Below are positions 1-7,926 of a stretch of DNA of 64,000 nucleotides, piece by piece. The stretch comes from JANXQE01 sp035651635 (GTDB taxonomy: Bacteria > Verrucomicrobiota > Verrucomicrobiia > Limisphaerales > UBA8199): positions 1 through 64,000 of the forward strand of contig DASRFK010000214.1 in assembly GCA_035651635.1 (NCBI GenBank), in the 5' to 3' direction. A program made the translations under genes and the position numbers. Numbering within the stretch: position 1 is the stretch's first letter; each line of letters begins with the position of its first letter. Under the pieces are notes generated by a model. It was not told the DNA's origin, ran no database searches, and saw nothing but the letters and a program-made list of their open reading frames with translations.

Positions 1-1
1 A

Positions 2-733
2 TGGGCGGAGATTCAGCGAGCGCAGAAGCAGCTTTCGCCCGAGCAATGGAGTGCTTGTCTGGTCGGGGTTGGCGATCGAGGCGAGGTGGCGGTGTATCCC
101 TGCAATCTGGTGTTGCCATTCCATTATCCGGAAACCGTTGCTGAACTTGATGAATATGGGCCAGACCATTTCAGCTTCCCTGAAGATTCGTGGGCCATTC
201 AGTGGCACGCGATTCAGGAATTTGCGGATCAATATGAGCAGTATGCTGCCATGGAGGACAAAGCTCAGTCCATCGACGCCGAGGTTCGGCACCGCCAATG
301 GAGGATTCAGGTGCTGCGGGATGCTTGCGTCAGGTTCGACCCAAAACTGACGATGTTCGGAATCGAGAGTGACGCCGAAACCTGGTGGGAGGTGCTGACC
401 TTTCAGATCTCCGGGCCGCGGCTCCCTCCGCCTCCACTTCCCAAATCCGATGCCCAGCTATTATCCCGCTTATGCCGGCACACGCACAGCTACGTTGGGC
501 GAAGCCGCTTTACCATCGAAGCAGAAGCGATTACGGAGGTGCGTTTCGACGGGGCCTGCGTAACGGACACCACGATCGACCTGCTACGCGGGATTCCGAA
601 TCTGGGCCATCTGCTGAGCCGTTTGAGGAAAATGTCCCTTGAGAGCACCCTTGTTACCGATCGTTCTCTAAAATTTCTTGAAAGAGAGTTGCCACATGTC
701 GAACTCGCTTATAGCCATTATCTCGAAGACTAG
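2..733 (+). CDS. hypothetical protein, 5' end outside window, LRR-like C-terminus
   Basis: The frame is open from base 2, so the true start lies upstream; the first internal start-like codon is a GTG at 86. About 243 residues are visible. I do not recognise the N-terminal two thirds. The last 60 residues have the spacing of the ribonuclease-inhibitor type leucine-rich repeats common in Verrucomicrobiota and Planctomycetes, with the phrase VTDRSLKFLERELPHVEL near the end. There is no visible signal peptide or membrane segment in the visible part. It ends 84 bases before the Clp N-domain gene and may share its transcript. Function unknown; the LRR reading is a weak pattern match. Confidence 0.6.
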   Translation, partial: WAEIQRAQKQLSPEQWSACLVGVGDRGEVAVYPCNLVLPFHYPETVAELDEYGPDHFSFPEDSWAIQWHAIQEFADQYEQYAAMEDKAQSIDAEVRHRQWRIQVLRDACVRFDPKLTMFGIESDAETWWEVLTFQISGPRLPPPPLPKSDAQLLSRLCRHTHSYVGRSRFTIEAEAITEVRFDGACVTDTTIDLLRGIPNLGHLLSRLRKMSLESTLVTDRSLKFLERELPHVELAYSHYLED

Positions 734-817
734 TTACTACTCCACACGCACTATAAGGATTGCATTTCCCGCCTTGAAGTTGAAATCCAGTGCAACTGAG
801 GCACAGGACTGCTTGCT

Positions 818-1372
818 TTGAACTGGATCAAATCATGGTGGACGAAGCTAACGGAGGCTCCGAAAATAGACCTGCCTGAGCTGCTTCAGAATTTCACACC
901 AAGAGCACAGAAGGTGATCGAACTGGCTCAGAAGCAGGCGGTGCGCCTCGGTCATTCGTTTATCGGTACGGAACATGTGCTTTTGGGCTTGTTGGAACTC
1001 GGCCAGGGAATTGCCTGTACTGTTCTTCTGCGGTTTGGGGTGCAATATGAAGCCATGCGAAAAGAAATGGAACGGTTGATTCCTTTCGGAGATAGCAGTT
1101 TATCATCGCGACCTCCCACACCGACGCCAAGAGTGGAAAAGGTCTTGAGCTGGGCAAAGAAAGAGGCCGACACTTTGCGGCACCAGTATATTGGGACCGA
1201 GCATTTGTTGCTGGGCCTGCTGAGCGAGCCTGATGGAGTGGCAGCGCGATTGTTACAAGGGTTCGATGTGAACCTCAAAAGGGCTCGCCGGGAGATCATT
1301 CGAGAATTGGATCCAAACTCGGTTTCAGGCGAGGATGAGCAAGGCTCGACTGGTTTAACTGATAGTAAATGA
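818..1372 (+). CDS. Clp N-terminal (double repeat) domain protein without ATPase
   Basis: The 184-residue protein is built almost only of two Clp N-domain repeats, about residues 25-95 and 105-170. Each carries the hallmark seen here as GTEHVLLGLL and GTEHLLLGLL. In ClpA/ClpC this domain receives substrates and adaptors; here no AAA+ module follows, so the protein could act as an adaptor, decoy or substrate-binding module. The start is taken as TTG at 818 because no ATG lies in frame near the domain; an AGGA precedes it by about 10 bases. The next gene (macro domain) begins 31 bases downstream, which suggests co-transcription. Domain assignment is firm, the role is inference. Confidence 0.85.
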   Translation: MNWIKSWWTKLTEAPKIDLPELLQNFTPRAQKVIELAQKQAVRLGHSFIGTEHVLLGLLELGQGIACTVLLRFGVQYEAMRKEMERLIPFGDSSLSSRPPTPTPRVEKVLSWAKKEADTLRHQYIGTEHLLLGLLSEPDGVAARLLQGFDVNLKRARREIIRELDPNSVSGEDEQGSTGLTDSK

Positions 1373-1403
1373 GCATCGCCTTCGAACTGAAGAAGCGGAC
1401 AAC

Positions 1404-1979
1404 ATGCCTGCTGAAACAAGAATTGGGAAAACGCTCCTGCGTTTGGTGACGGGCGACATTGCCGAGCAGGATACGGATGCGGTCGTCACCGCGGCCCATT
1501 GGCGCCTCAACAAGGGCACCGGCACCGATGGAACGATTCACACCAAAGGCGGACCGCGAGTTTATGAGGAATGTCGGAAGATTGGCGGCTGCCCAATCGG
1601 AGATGCAGTCATCACCACCGGTGGCAATCTGAAGGCTCGACATGTCATCCATGCCGTCGGACCGGTTTGGCGCGGAGGTGACGAAAACGAATCCGAATTG
1701 CTGGCCAGTGCATATCGCCGCAGCTTGGAGGTCGCCGTGGCGAACAAGTTGCACAGCATTTCGATTCCATCGATTTCAACGGGCGCGTTTGGCTACCCGC
1801 TAAAGTTCGCCGCGGCGATCGCGATGAAGACAATCGTCGATTTCCTGAGGACCGTCCGACACGACCTCGACGAGGTGAGAATGGTTCTTTATCAGCGGGA
1901 AGACGACAGAACATATCCACTCTTCGAGGCGGCGCTGGAAGAAATACTGGCAGAAAGAACCGGCGAGGCGCCGAAATGA
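1404..1979 (+). CDS. macro domain protein (ADP-ribose binding/hydrolase family)
   Basis: The 191-residue protein is a single macro domain. Seen in order: LRLVTGDIAEQDTDAVV near residues 12-29, a TDGTIH segment corresponding to the catalytic-loop region, a GGNLKARHVIHAVGP strand, and SIPSISTGAFGYP near residue 115. The family binds ADP-ribose and often removes it from proteins, O-acetyl-ADP-ribose or ADP-ribose phosphates. The usual NAAN of loop 1 reads TAAH here and the glycine-rich loop reads KGTGTDG, so substrate preference may differ from textbook members. Its stop overlaps the start of the phosphatase gene (ATGA), a sign of translational coupling. Confidence 0.9.
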   Translation: MPAETRIGKTLLRLVTGDIAEQDTDAVVTAAHWRLNKGTGTDGTIHTKGGPRVYEECRKIGGCPIGDAVITTGGNLKARHVIHAVGPVWRGGDENESELLASAYRRSLEVAVANKLHSISIPSISTGAFGYPLKFAAAIAMKTIVDFLRTVRHDLDEVRMVLYQREDDRTYPLFEAALEEILAERTGEAPK

Positions 1980-2482
1980 GCGAGCTCCCAAACAGAAGTT
2001 TGCTCTGGTGGGTGATTCCGGGTGTTTTGGCCGGAATGCCGATGCCATTTGTTCATCCCGAACGAAGACTTAATTTGGGTGGGCCATTAAACGCGTACGA
2101 AGATGAGTTGCCCGACTTGTATGCGGCCGGAATTCGTGCTGTCGTTTCTCTGTTGAACATTCCATCAGATCGGGCGGTTTTTGAATCTGCGGGCTTCTCG
2201 TTTTTGTGCCTTCCTGTCCCAGACGGTGGTGCGCCAACCATGGAACAGGCAGACGAATTTGTCCGTTTCATGAATCATCAGCGGCAAGCACAACGGCCGG
2301 TCGCGGTGCATTGCGAAGCCGGCCTCGGCAGGACGGGAACCATGGTCGCGGTATACCTAATTTCCCAGGGCGACACCGCTGAAACGGCTATCCGCCGTGT
2401 CCGAGAAGTAGAGAAGGTCGCCGTCGAAACAGGCCGACAGATCTTTTTTCTCGAGGAATTTGCCCGGAAGCGAACGAAATAG
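1976..2482 (+). CDS. dual-specificity/tyrosine-type protein phosphatase
   Basis: This 168-residue cytoplasmic protein has the cysteine-phosphatase signature HCEAGLGRTG (about residues 104-113), that is H-C-x5-R, followed by a helix typical of the dual-specificity family. The general acid is probably in the preceding PVPDGGAPT loop. It overlaps the macro-domain gene by 4 bases, so the two are probably translated together. That pairing raises the possibility that the substrate is a phosphorylated nucleotide or ADP-ribose derivative and not a phosphoprotein; this is inference. ATG at 1976 is the only start that keeps the coupling. Confidence 0.88.
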   Translation: MSELPNRSLLWWVIPGVLAGMPMPFVHPERRLNLGGPLNAYEDELPDLYAAGIRAVVSLLNIPSDRAVFESAGFSFLCLPVPDGGAPTMEQADEFVRFMNHQRQAQRPVAVHCEAGLGRTGTMVAVYLISQGDTAETAIRRVREVEKVAVETGRQIFFLEEFARKRTK

Positions 2483-2854
2483 AATCGCGCAATCACCGGG
2501 AGGTCAAGTAGATCTCCGAGGTTGACCTTCATCAGAAGCCGATCTCAAGATGCTCGTATGAAAGGCATTGAGCAGAAAGTCACCGCCTTCGCTGCACGGC
2601 AAACGAAAAATCAGGGGTTCGTTCGAAATTGTTAAACTCGCAGGCTATGCCCACTCCCTCGCCCCGCCTAGGTCAGCTTACGAGCGACTCCTTTTCGGAT
2701 TTCATCCAACGAGATCGGCTGGCTATCATTCGTTTTTGGGCAGCGTGAAACGGCCAGGATTTGATAATGTGCAAACCGCTCGAAGAAATCCCGAAGGAGG
2801 TGTCGCAAGATGTTCAGTTTGAAATCGATCCACTAGCACACCAAGAGATTTGCC
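2483..2854. other. intergenic, 372 bases
   Basis: I see no convincing gene. Short open frames here lack family features. A possible start at 2767 opens a frame that runs into the TIR gene in another register and is judged a shadow. The length suggests that the TIR gene has its own promoter. Confidence 0.5.
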
Positions 2855-3796
2855 ATGCGCTTATTCATTTGCCACGCGTCCGAAGACAAGGACGATTTCG
2901 TCCGGCCGCTCGCCGAAACTCTCAAAAATCATTACGACCTGTGGTACGACGAGTATCGCCTGACCATTGGTGACAGCCTACTCAAAAAAATTGGTGAAGG
3001 ATTGGCCTCCTCCGATTATGGCGTGGTGGTCCTCAGCAAGGCCTTCTTTGGCAAACAGTGGACCCAGGCCGAACTCGATGGCCTATTCGCGCTCGAGGGT
3101 CCTTCGCGGAAGATGATCCTACCAGTGTGGCACAACGTGTCAAAAGAGGAGGTTGCAAAGTTTTCACCCATATTGGCTGGAAGACTCGGCGTCCCGACAT
3201 CCCAAGGAATAGAAAAAGTAGTGGAGGAGATACGACGTGCTGTTCAGGTTTCTGACAAGCAGCGAGAACTCACTAAATTGGAAGCAGCGTTTGGCGGGCT
3301 CACCTCACTTGACCAAGTAGTATCTGAAAAATTCAAAAGCGGAAAACTGTTGGACTCTGTTGAGGGAGTTTACAAGGTCCGAGAGGCTTTTCAGTCTGTT
3401 GCCCAGACCCTTAAAGGCCTCGAAGCTCAAAGTCAGATGGCCGAACTGCTAAAGCTCCACGTGCAAACGCAGCAGATTCAGCCAAACGAGCCAGAGGTAC
3501 TCGTTAGAGGCGCGTTTGGGTTGACCTGGGAACTTCAAATCGTTCAAATGACCCCACATTCGGCATCCCGGGCGGTGCTTCGGGCTAGAGTTTTTGAGGA
3601 TCATGCAGAACGTTTTGGTAAACGAACGCCACCGTATGAGCTACGAGAACTGCATTTTTACCCTTTCTTCCGTACTGACGGGAAGGTCATTTGGAGAGAG
3701 CCACGAGACCGTAAGGCTTATGGAAACGAGGAATTGGTAGCCTTTGTGATTGAATGGCTTAATGGGAAGATATGGGAAAAAACCAAGGATCTTTGA
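2855..3796 (+). CDS. TIR domain protein with unknown C-terminal domain
   Basis: Residues 1-125 form a bacterial TIR domain: RLFICHASEDKD at the N-terminus (strand A and box 1), YDLWYDEYRL in the BB-loop region, then VVVLSKAFFGKQWTQAELD. The glutamate of W-x3-E-L matches the catalytic glutamate of TIR NADases, so NAD+ cleavage is plausible. A helical linker (about 130-205) leads to a compact C-terminal domain of about 100 residues that I do not recognise; in TIR immune proteins this position often holds the sensor. Upstream lie macro and phosphatase genes on the same strand, 372 bases away. A role in defence or stress signalling is inference. Confidence 0.88.
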   Translation: MRLFICHASEDKDDFVRPLAETLKNHYDLWYDEYRLTIGDSLLKKIGEGLASSDYGVVVLSKAFFGKQWTQAELDGLFALEGPSRKMILPVWHNVSKEEVAKFSPILAGRLGVPTSQGIEKVVEEIRRAVQVSDKQRELTKLEAAFGGLTSLDQVVSEKFKSGKLLDSVEGVYKVREAFQSVAQTLKGLEAQSQMAELLKLHVQTQQIQPNEPEVLVRGAFGLTWELQIVQMTPHSASRAVLRARVFEDHAERFGKRTPPYELRELHFYPFFRTDGKVIWREPRDRKAYGNEELVAFVIEWLNGKIWEKTKDL

Positions 3797-4328
3797 CGAG
3801 CAATCGAGTTTTGCTGCCGGTTAAAGGCGTTTTGTTTCTTTGTTTATTGCTTTCTCGTCAATGCGAGCTTCAAGTATGGCATCACCAGTTGGATATACTT
3901 GCCGGTGCTTTGGACATCCAGTCGACCTCCTTAAAACGCTCGTTGAATCTTTCGCATCAGCACCGGCGCCAACTCCACTCGCTCGAACTTTGCCCAAGTC
4001 AAAAATCTATCGCCAGCTTCACGTCCATCTTGTTTCACCTGATATTGCAGCGGCGTCCAGAACACCGGCTCACGCAATTGGGTCACCGGCGTTGCTGCCC
4101 GGTGGCCCAACCTCTTGAGCCCAAAATGAGTCGGGGACCAGTGGCCTAGATCTGGTCCAATGATGGGCAGTCAGTTTCCTTAAACCCGAAAAAGGTGATT
4201 TCCACCCGCGCACGACCAAGCCAGTGGTGTTGTTTCTGGTCCCAGCGGCGACTTCCAAAAGAATGTGAACACTAGGTGAATGTGGCAAAGCTGCTGCATC
4301 GCACGATTCCAAGACGCGCCGTGGCGGT
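3797..4328. other. intergenic, 532 bases
   Basis: No gene is supported. Open frames on both strands (for example minus 4070-4312) have no recognisable domain and poor compositional character. It may hold a decayed gene between two convergent transcription units. Confidence 0.4.
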
Positions 4329-4805
4329 TCAAATGAATTTCTTCCAATCCTCCGACTCCGACTCGGCCACGTTCTTCAGAACCTCGTTCCTACGAACCAG
4401 GAAACGTCTCAGGTAACTCGCAAGAAAAAACCGGTCGACGATCCTCCCAACGATTCCAAAAGGCGACTCGAACTCAAAGCGGTCCACCATAAGAGTCCCT
4501 GGCGGCTGTGGGACAAACTCGTGATCGTGTTTCATGCTTTTGAACGCGCCAGAAACCATCACGTCCTGGAACCGGGCAGGCCGCTCGAACCTTGTAATGC
4601 GCACGGTGAGCTTTTGCTTGATCCCGAAGTGGCGCGCTTCCCATGTAACCTCCTCCCCGAGACCGATCAACCCGCGAGTTACCCCAGCGACCGCTCGCTC
4701 CTGAGTGCCTTGGACAGAGTTTTGGTGAGCATCGATGCTGCGCGCCAAGTCGAAGACTTGGTCAGGCGGCGCAGCGATTATTGTCCAAAAGCGGATGACA
4801 AGCAT
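4329..4805 (-). CDS. SRPBCC-fold (polyketide cyclase/START-like) protein
   Basis: The 158-residue protein has the helix-grip organisation of the SRPBCC superfamily. The N-terminal strand IIAAPPDQVFDLARSIDAH is the typical opening, the middle has alternating strands (VTWEARHFGIKQKLTVRIT), and a long C-terminal helix runs from about residue 125. These proteins bind hydrophobic ligands in a central cavity. No signal peptide is present. It is the last gene of a minus-strand run after the PhyH oxygenase, 32 bases away, so the two may act on one small molecule; the ligand cannot be told from sequence. Confidence 0.8.
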   Translation of the reverse strand: MLVIRFWTIIAAPPDQVFDLARSIDAHQNSVQGTQERAVAGVTRGLIGLGEEVTWEARHFGIKQKLTVRITRFERPARFQDVMVSGAFKSMKHDHEFVPQPPGTLMVDRFEFESPFGIVGRIVDRFFLASYLRRFLVRRNEVLKNVAESESEDWKKFI

Positions 4806-4837
4806 TGTTCATTTGGAATGAGACTTGAGTCCCCTTC

Positions 4838-5530
4838 TCACGGTGTCTCATTCCACTGGAGTCCACCAGGTAAAGCGAACGAGGCATATTCAATGTGGAT
4901 CACTCGGCGGTGTCCCGCAGTTTGCGATTTGCCGGAGGAATGCAACAGCAATGGTCGCATCAGCAAGGCGCCTCCGGCGGCAACGCAGCACAACTCCGAA
5001 GGCTGTTGAATCCGCAATTCCTGTATGGCCTCGGCAGAAAGCCGTCCTAACCGGTGGCTGCCTGGAATGACTCTGAGCGCTCCGTTTGTCTTATCGCTAT
5101 CATCCAGGTGAAGGCGAACCGTCATCATTTGTTCCAGCAGGTGGACAGGAGGTTGGACGTGGGGCACACCATCCTTGGTGCTCCAAGGATCGAATCCCGA
5201 AACATCGATTCGCTCACGAGCAGCAATCGTTAAGTCCTGGTGCCAAGTTACCATCCAGTTGCTATTGGGATTCTTGTCGAAGTATATGGCTCGAACCGCT
5301 TGCGACTGTGCAGGCAAATACGACTCGACTAGGCTCAGCAGCCGGTCCGAACTCGCCAGTTTGGCTATGGGCGGCAGTCCCAGGATGCCGCGCTGCCCTG
5401 CACCGATTATGGGACCGAGCTTATCGATAAGTTCCGTGCGCTCGGCCTCGTCCAGGACGCCAGGCACCATCGCAAAGCCTTGCTTCGCTAAAGTTCCTGT
5501 CAACGAAACCGAAATATCTTTGCGAAACAT
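4838..5530 (-). CDS. PhyH family Fe(II)/2-oxoglutarate dioxygenase
   Basis: The 230-residue protein begins with LAKQGFAMVPGVLDEAER, the usual N-terminal strand and helix of phytanoyl-CoA dioxygenase-like enzymes. The iron ligands are visible as H-x-D in WHQDLT (about residue 117) and the distal histidine in RPLLLHSSGKS (about residue 196), with arginines after it for 2-oxoglutarate. NGALRVIPGSH is the family strand before the distal histidine. Such enzymes hydroxylate lipid or small-molecule substrates; the substrate here is unknown. It sits between the HEAT protein (42 bases upstream) and the SRPBCC gene. Confidence 0.9.
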   Translation of the reverse strand: MFRKDISVSLTGTLAKQGFAMVPGVLDEAERTELIDKLGPIIGAGQRGILGLPPIAKLASSDRLLSLVESYLPAQSQAVRAIYFDKNPNSNWMVTWHQDLTIAARERIDVSGFDPWSTKDGVPHVQPPVHLLEQMMTVRLHLDDSDKTNGALRVIPGSHRLGRLSAEAIQELRIQQPSELCCVAAGGALLMRPLLLHSSGKSQTAGHRRVIHIEYASFALPGGLQWNETP

Positions 5531-5572
5531 TCAACCAATTTTCAACCTGGAACAGTCAAGCAGCACACTCTT

Positions 5573-7225
5573 TCATTCGTCAACCATGGAGCGGACGAAC
5601 CGACCAACGGCTTCCCGGGCTTGCTTCTCCTCGCCCAGGTCAATGGGCTCAAGATTCTTGGCGAGCCTGTTCAAAATCTCCTCCGCGGTATCGCGCGTCG
5701 CTTCGTGCTCACTCCTGGTGGCTATTTGCAGAACTTCCGTGGTTTCCTGACTGATTGGCTTGGCCCTCATGAGCACCCTAATGGCTCCCGCGGAGAAAAT
5801 GACATCTTTTCGAATGAGAGCCTGCAATGTGTGCTGTGCGCTGAGATCGGCAGGATCGATTTTCAAAATGTTTTTGGCCAACTCGATGGTGTCTAGATCC
5901 CCTTCAGCAGGAACTTTCAGCTTAGGCAGCAAGGTATTGGGTGGAGCTCCGAGTGCCATCAGGGCAGACGCTGCCGCGGTGAAAACCTCAGCGTTGGTTT
6001 CATCCAAAGCAGTCTCAATTACCGGGACCGCGCGAAGCGCATTGGTTCCGGCAAATTGCAGTGATAGAACGGCCTCATATTCTCGTGCGGAGTGGCTCTT
6101 TATTTCGTTCATCAACACGTTCTGAGCCTCCTCATTGGATGGATTGACACCTATAATTCGTTGCGCGGCGTCGACTCGAAACTCTTCGTTGGTGCTTTGC
6201 AACTTGGAAACGTAAGCGGTCATGAGCTGCTCCGGCGTGGCGCCGACTTTGCGCAGTGCTCTGATTATCGTTTTCCAGGCCTGGAAATCTGCATTTTCCA
6301 GGTCGGCAATCAGGCTCGGGATCGCGTCGGTGGCATCGTGGCCGAGCAGACCCAGGCGCCAGGCTCCCAACATGATGTAACCACGGTTTTTGTTGGTCAA
6401 ACAGCTCAGTAGGAATTCAAATCCTTCTTTCTGGCGTGGCTCTATTTCACACAAGGCCAGCGCGTAGCTGGATTTATTATAGGCGTTCGTGTCGGTTTGG
6501 AGGCAGTCCTTGAGAATCGGAATAGCTGCAACCGAATTGCTGTGCATGCTGCCCAGAGAAAAGGCGGCTTCGACCTGTGGAGAGAGGGTCCCATGACTGC
6601 TGGAAGGTCCGTTCGTATCGAGTAATATTCCAATTAAATCTGGAATGCCGGCCTCTCTATTCTTGTGCTCCATGAACAGCCAGTGCAGGCCTTCTTTCCT
6701 CGTCGCCTCAAGATTATCGTGCAATGCGGCGATGAAATAAGGAGCCGCAGCTTCGTCACGATTTGTGCTGTCGCTGAGCAGGCTCAAGGCGCGGTATCGA
6801 TTAGTGGTTCCGACCATCGACAGCGAAGTCCCCATTGCGGCAATGATCTCTGGTGCCGGCGGATTCATTTGTCGAAGCAGTTCTTTGGCGTTGGCGCGCA
6901 TCTGCTCGTAAGAGACGTATTTTCGTGGCCGCAGTGCTCTTGGCATGGAGCTGAGTAGCTCGTAGAAATCCTTTCGAGTTTGTGTATCTTCTTTGGTGCT
7001 CAGAGCTTCTTGAACCAGGAAGGGGACAGATTTGGAAGCTATAGCCTTGAGCTCCCGTCCTGCGTCTTCATGCAAACGGCCTCGATCGCCTCGGCAGTAA
7101 AGCTCAAACCAGGAAGCGGGTGAACGGCGATATCCAAACTGAAGCCAGCAGCCGATTGTAAAAACCACCAGAATCGCCGCCCAGATGGGTCTCTTCTTGA
7201 GCCAGTACGACGCATTCACCAACAA
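5573..7225 (-). CDS. membrane-anchored HEAT-repeat protein
   Basis: The 550-residue protein has an N-terminal hydrophobic anchor (about residues 14-30, WAAILVVFTIGCWLQFGY), so the bulk is probably periplasmic. From about residue 100 onward it consists of HEAT/armadillo-type helical repeats, with repeated AVPVIETALDETNAEV-like units. HEAT solenoids are protein-binding scaffolds with no catalytic centre. Related secreted HEAT proteins are numerous in Verrucomicrobiota. It is the first gene of a probable minus-strand operon with PhyH and SRPBCC genes. Specific partner unknown. Confidence 0.85.
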   Translation of the reverse strand: MLVNASYWLKKRPIWAAILVVFTIGCWLQFGYRRSPASWFELYCRGDRGRLHEDAGRELKAIASKSVPFLVQEALSTKEDTQTRKDFYELLSSMPRALRPRKYVSYEQMRANAKELLRQMNPPAPEIIAAMGTSLSMVGTTNRYRALSLLSDSTNRDEAAAPYFIAALHDNLEATRKEGLHWLFMEHKNREAGIPDLIGILLDTNGPSSSHGTLSPQVEAAFSLGSMHSNSVAAIPILKDCLQTDTNAYNKSSYALALCEIEPRQKEGFEFLLSCLTNKNRGYIMLGAWRLGLLGHDATDAIPSLIADLENADFQAWKTIIRALRKVGATPEQLMTAYVSKLQSTNEEFRVDAAQRIIGVNPSNEEAQNVLMNEIKSHSAREYEAVLSLQFAGTNALRAVPVIETALDETNAEVFTAAASALMALGAPPNTLLPKLKVPAEGDLDTIELAKNILKIDPADLSAQHTLQALIRKDVIFSAGAIRVLMRAKPISQETTEVLQIATRSEHEATRDTAEEILNRLAKNLEPIDLGEEKQAREAVGRFVRSMVDE

Positions 7226-7436
7226 AAATGCTAAGTCCGCAAATCACGAATTAAAAGAACGTTTTGAGCGCCCCGAGACACGACAAACACGACCTTCAAC
7301 ACGCCAATCTTACCTGTGATCGGTCGACCCTTTTGCGATAAATGGCCTGCCGGATTGACATCAGCATCAGCCAGGTTTACCGATCCATTGTCGTCATCTT
7401 GTTGAGAGACCCTGAGTGGCATCAAAAGGAAATAGA

Positions 7437-7628
7437 ATGAAAACCGAACCGAGTGTTGCAACCCGAGAACAACTCGCCGGCCTGAGGACCAAGGTGGATG
7501 AGATGCACCAACGGACAATCGCCGCCAGTGCTCCACTCAAAGCCCGATATGCCGCTTTGCTCTCCCAACTGAGAATGCTGGAGCCGGAGATTCGGAACCT
7601 GGATGAGGATTGGGAACCGCCAAAGTAA
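7437..7628 (+). CDS. small hypothetical protein, probable coiled coil
   Basis: A 63-residue frame starting at ATG 7437, preceded at the right distance by AAAAGGA, which makes this start better than the upstream one at 7416. The sequence is helical and charged (QLAGLRTKVDEMHQRT) and could form a short coiled coil. I do not recognise a family. It is the first of three plus-strand genes leading to the TPR protein. Confidence 0.5.
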   Translation: MKTEPSVATREQLAGLRTKVDEMHQRTIAASAPLKARYAALLSQLRMLEPEIRNLDEDWEPPK

Positions 7629-7720
7629 AAGCGTGCTCACCTGAAACCCGCACGATATCTCGTTCCCGATTTCTTTGACTTGGGCATCCTTTGTCCATGC
7701 GGCCATGCGACCCTGAGCGC

Positions 7721-7909
7721 ATGAAATACAAGACTTTTTTCCCGTGGTTCAAAGACGAAGGCGAAATTGTTGCCTCTTTCGGGCAGGCACAACTGGTTAA
7801 GTTCCTGGATGGTGAATACACGGTGCGCGGCGGCTCCAACGGCGACCGCATTGCCGCAAAGGAGTGGATTTCGCTTTTCTGGCACGATGTGGTCGTGCAG
7901 GAGAGCTGA
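7721..7909 (+). CDS. small hypothetical protein
   Basis: A 62-residue frame from ATG 7721 (MKYKTFFPWFKDEGEIVASF) to 7909. It has a compact mixed alpha/beta look with KFLDGEYTVRGGSNGDRIAA in the middle, as in small beta-barrel proteins, but no family is recognised. It ends 17 bases before the TPR gene and may be co-transcribed with it. Confidence 0.5.
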   Translation: MKYKTFFPWFKDEGEIVASFGQAQLVKFLDGEYTVRGGSNGDRIAAKEWISLFWHDVVVQES

Positions 7910-7926
7910 GTCGGCCGGAGGACGGT

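Noticed and set aside
3772..4149. 125-codon plus frame after the TIR gene
   Set aside because: Overlaps the TIR end, has no domain and no Shine-Dalgarno, and the sequence has poor protein character.
7231..7536. 101-codon minus frame upstream of the small plus genes
   Set aside because: No family features; it overlaps the better supported 7437-7628 gene.
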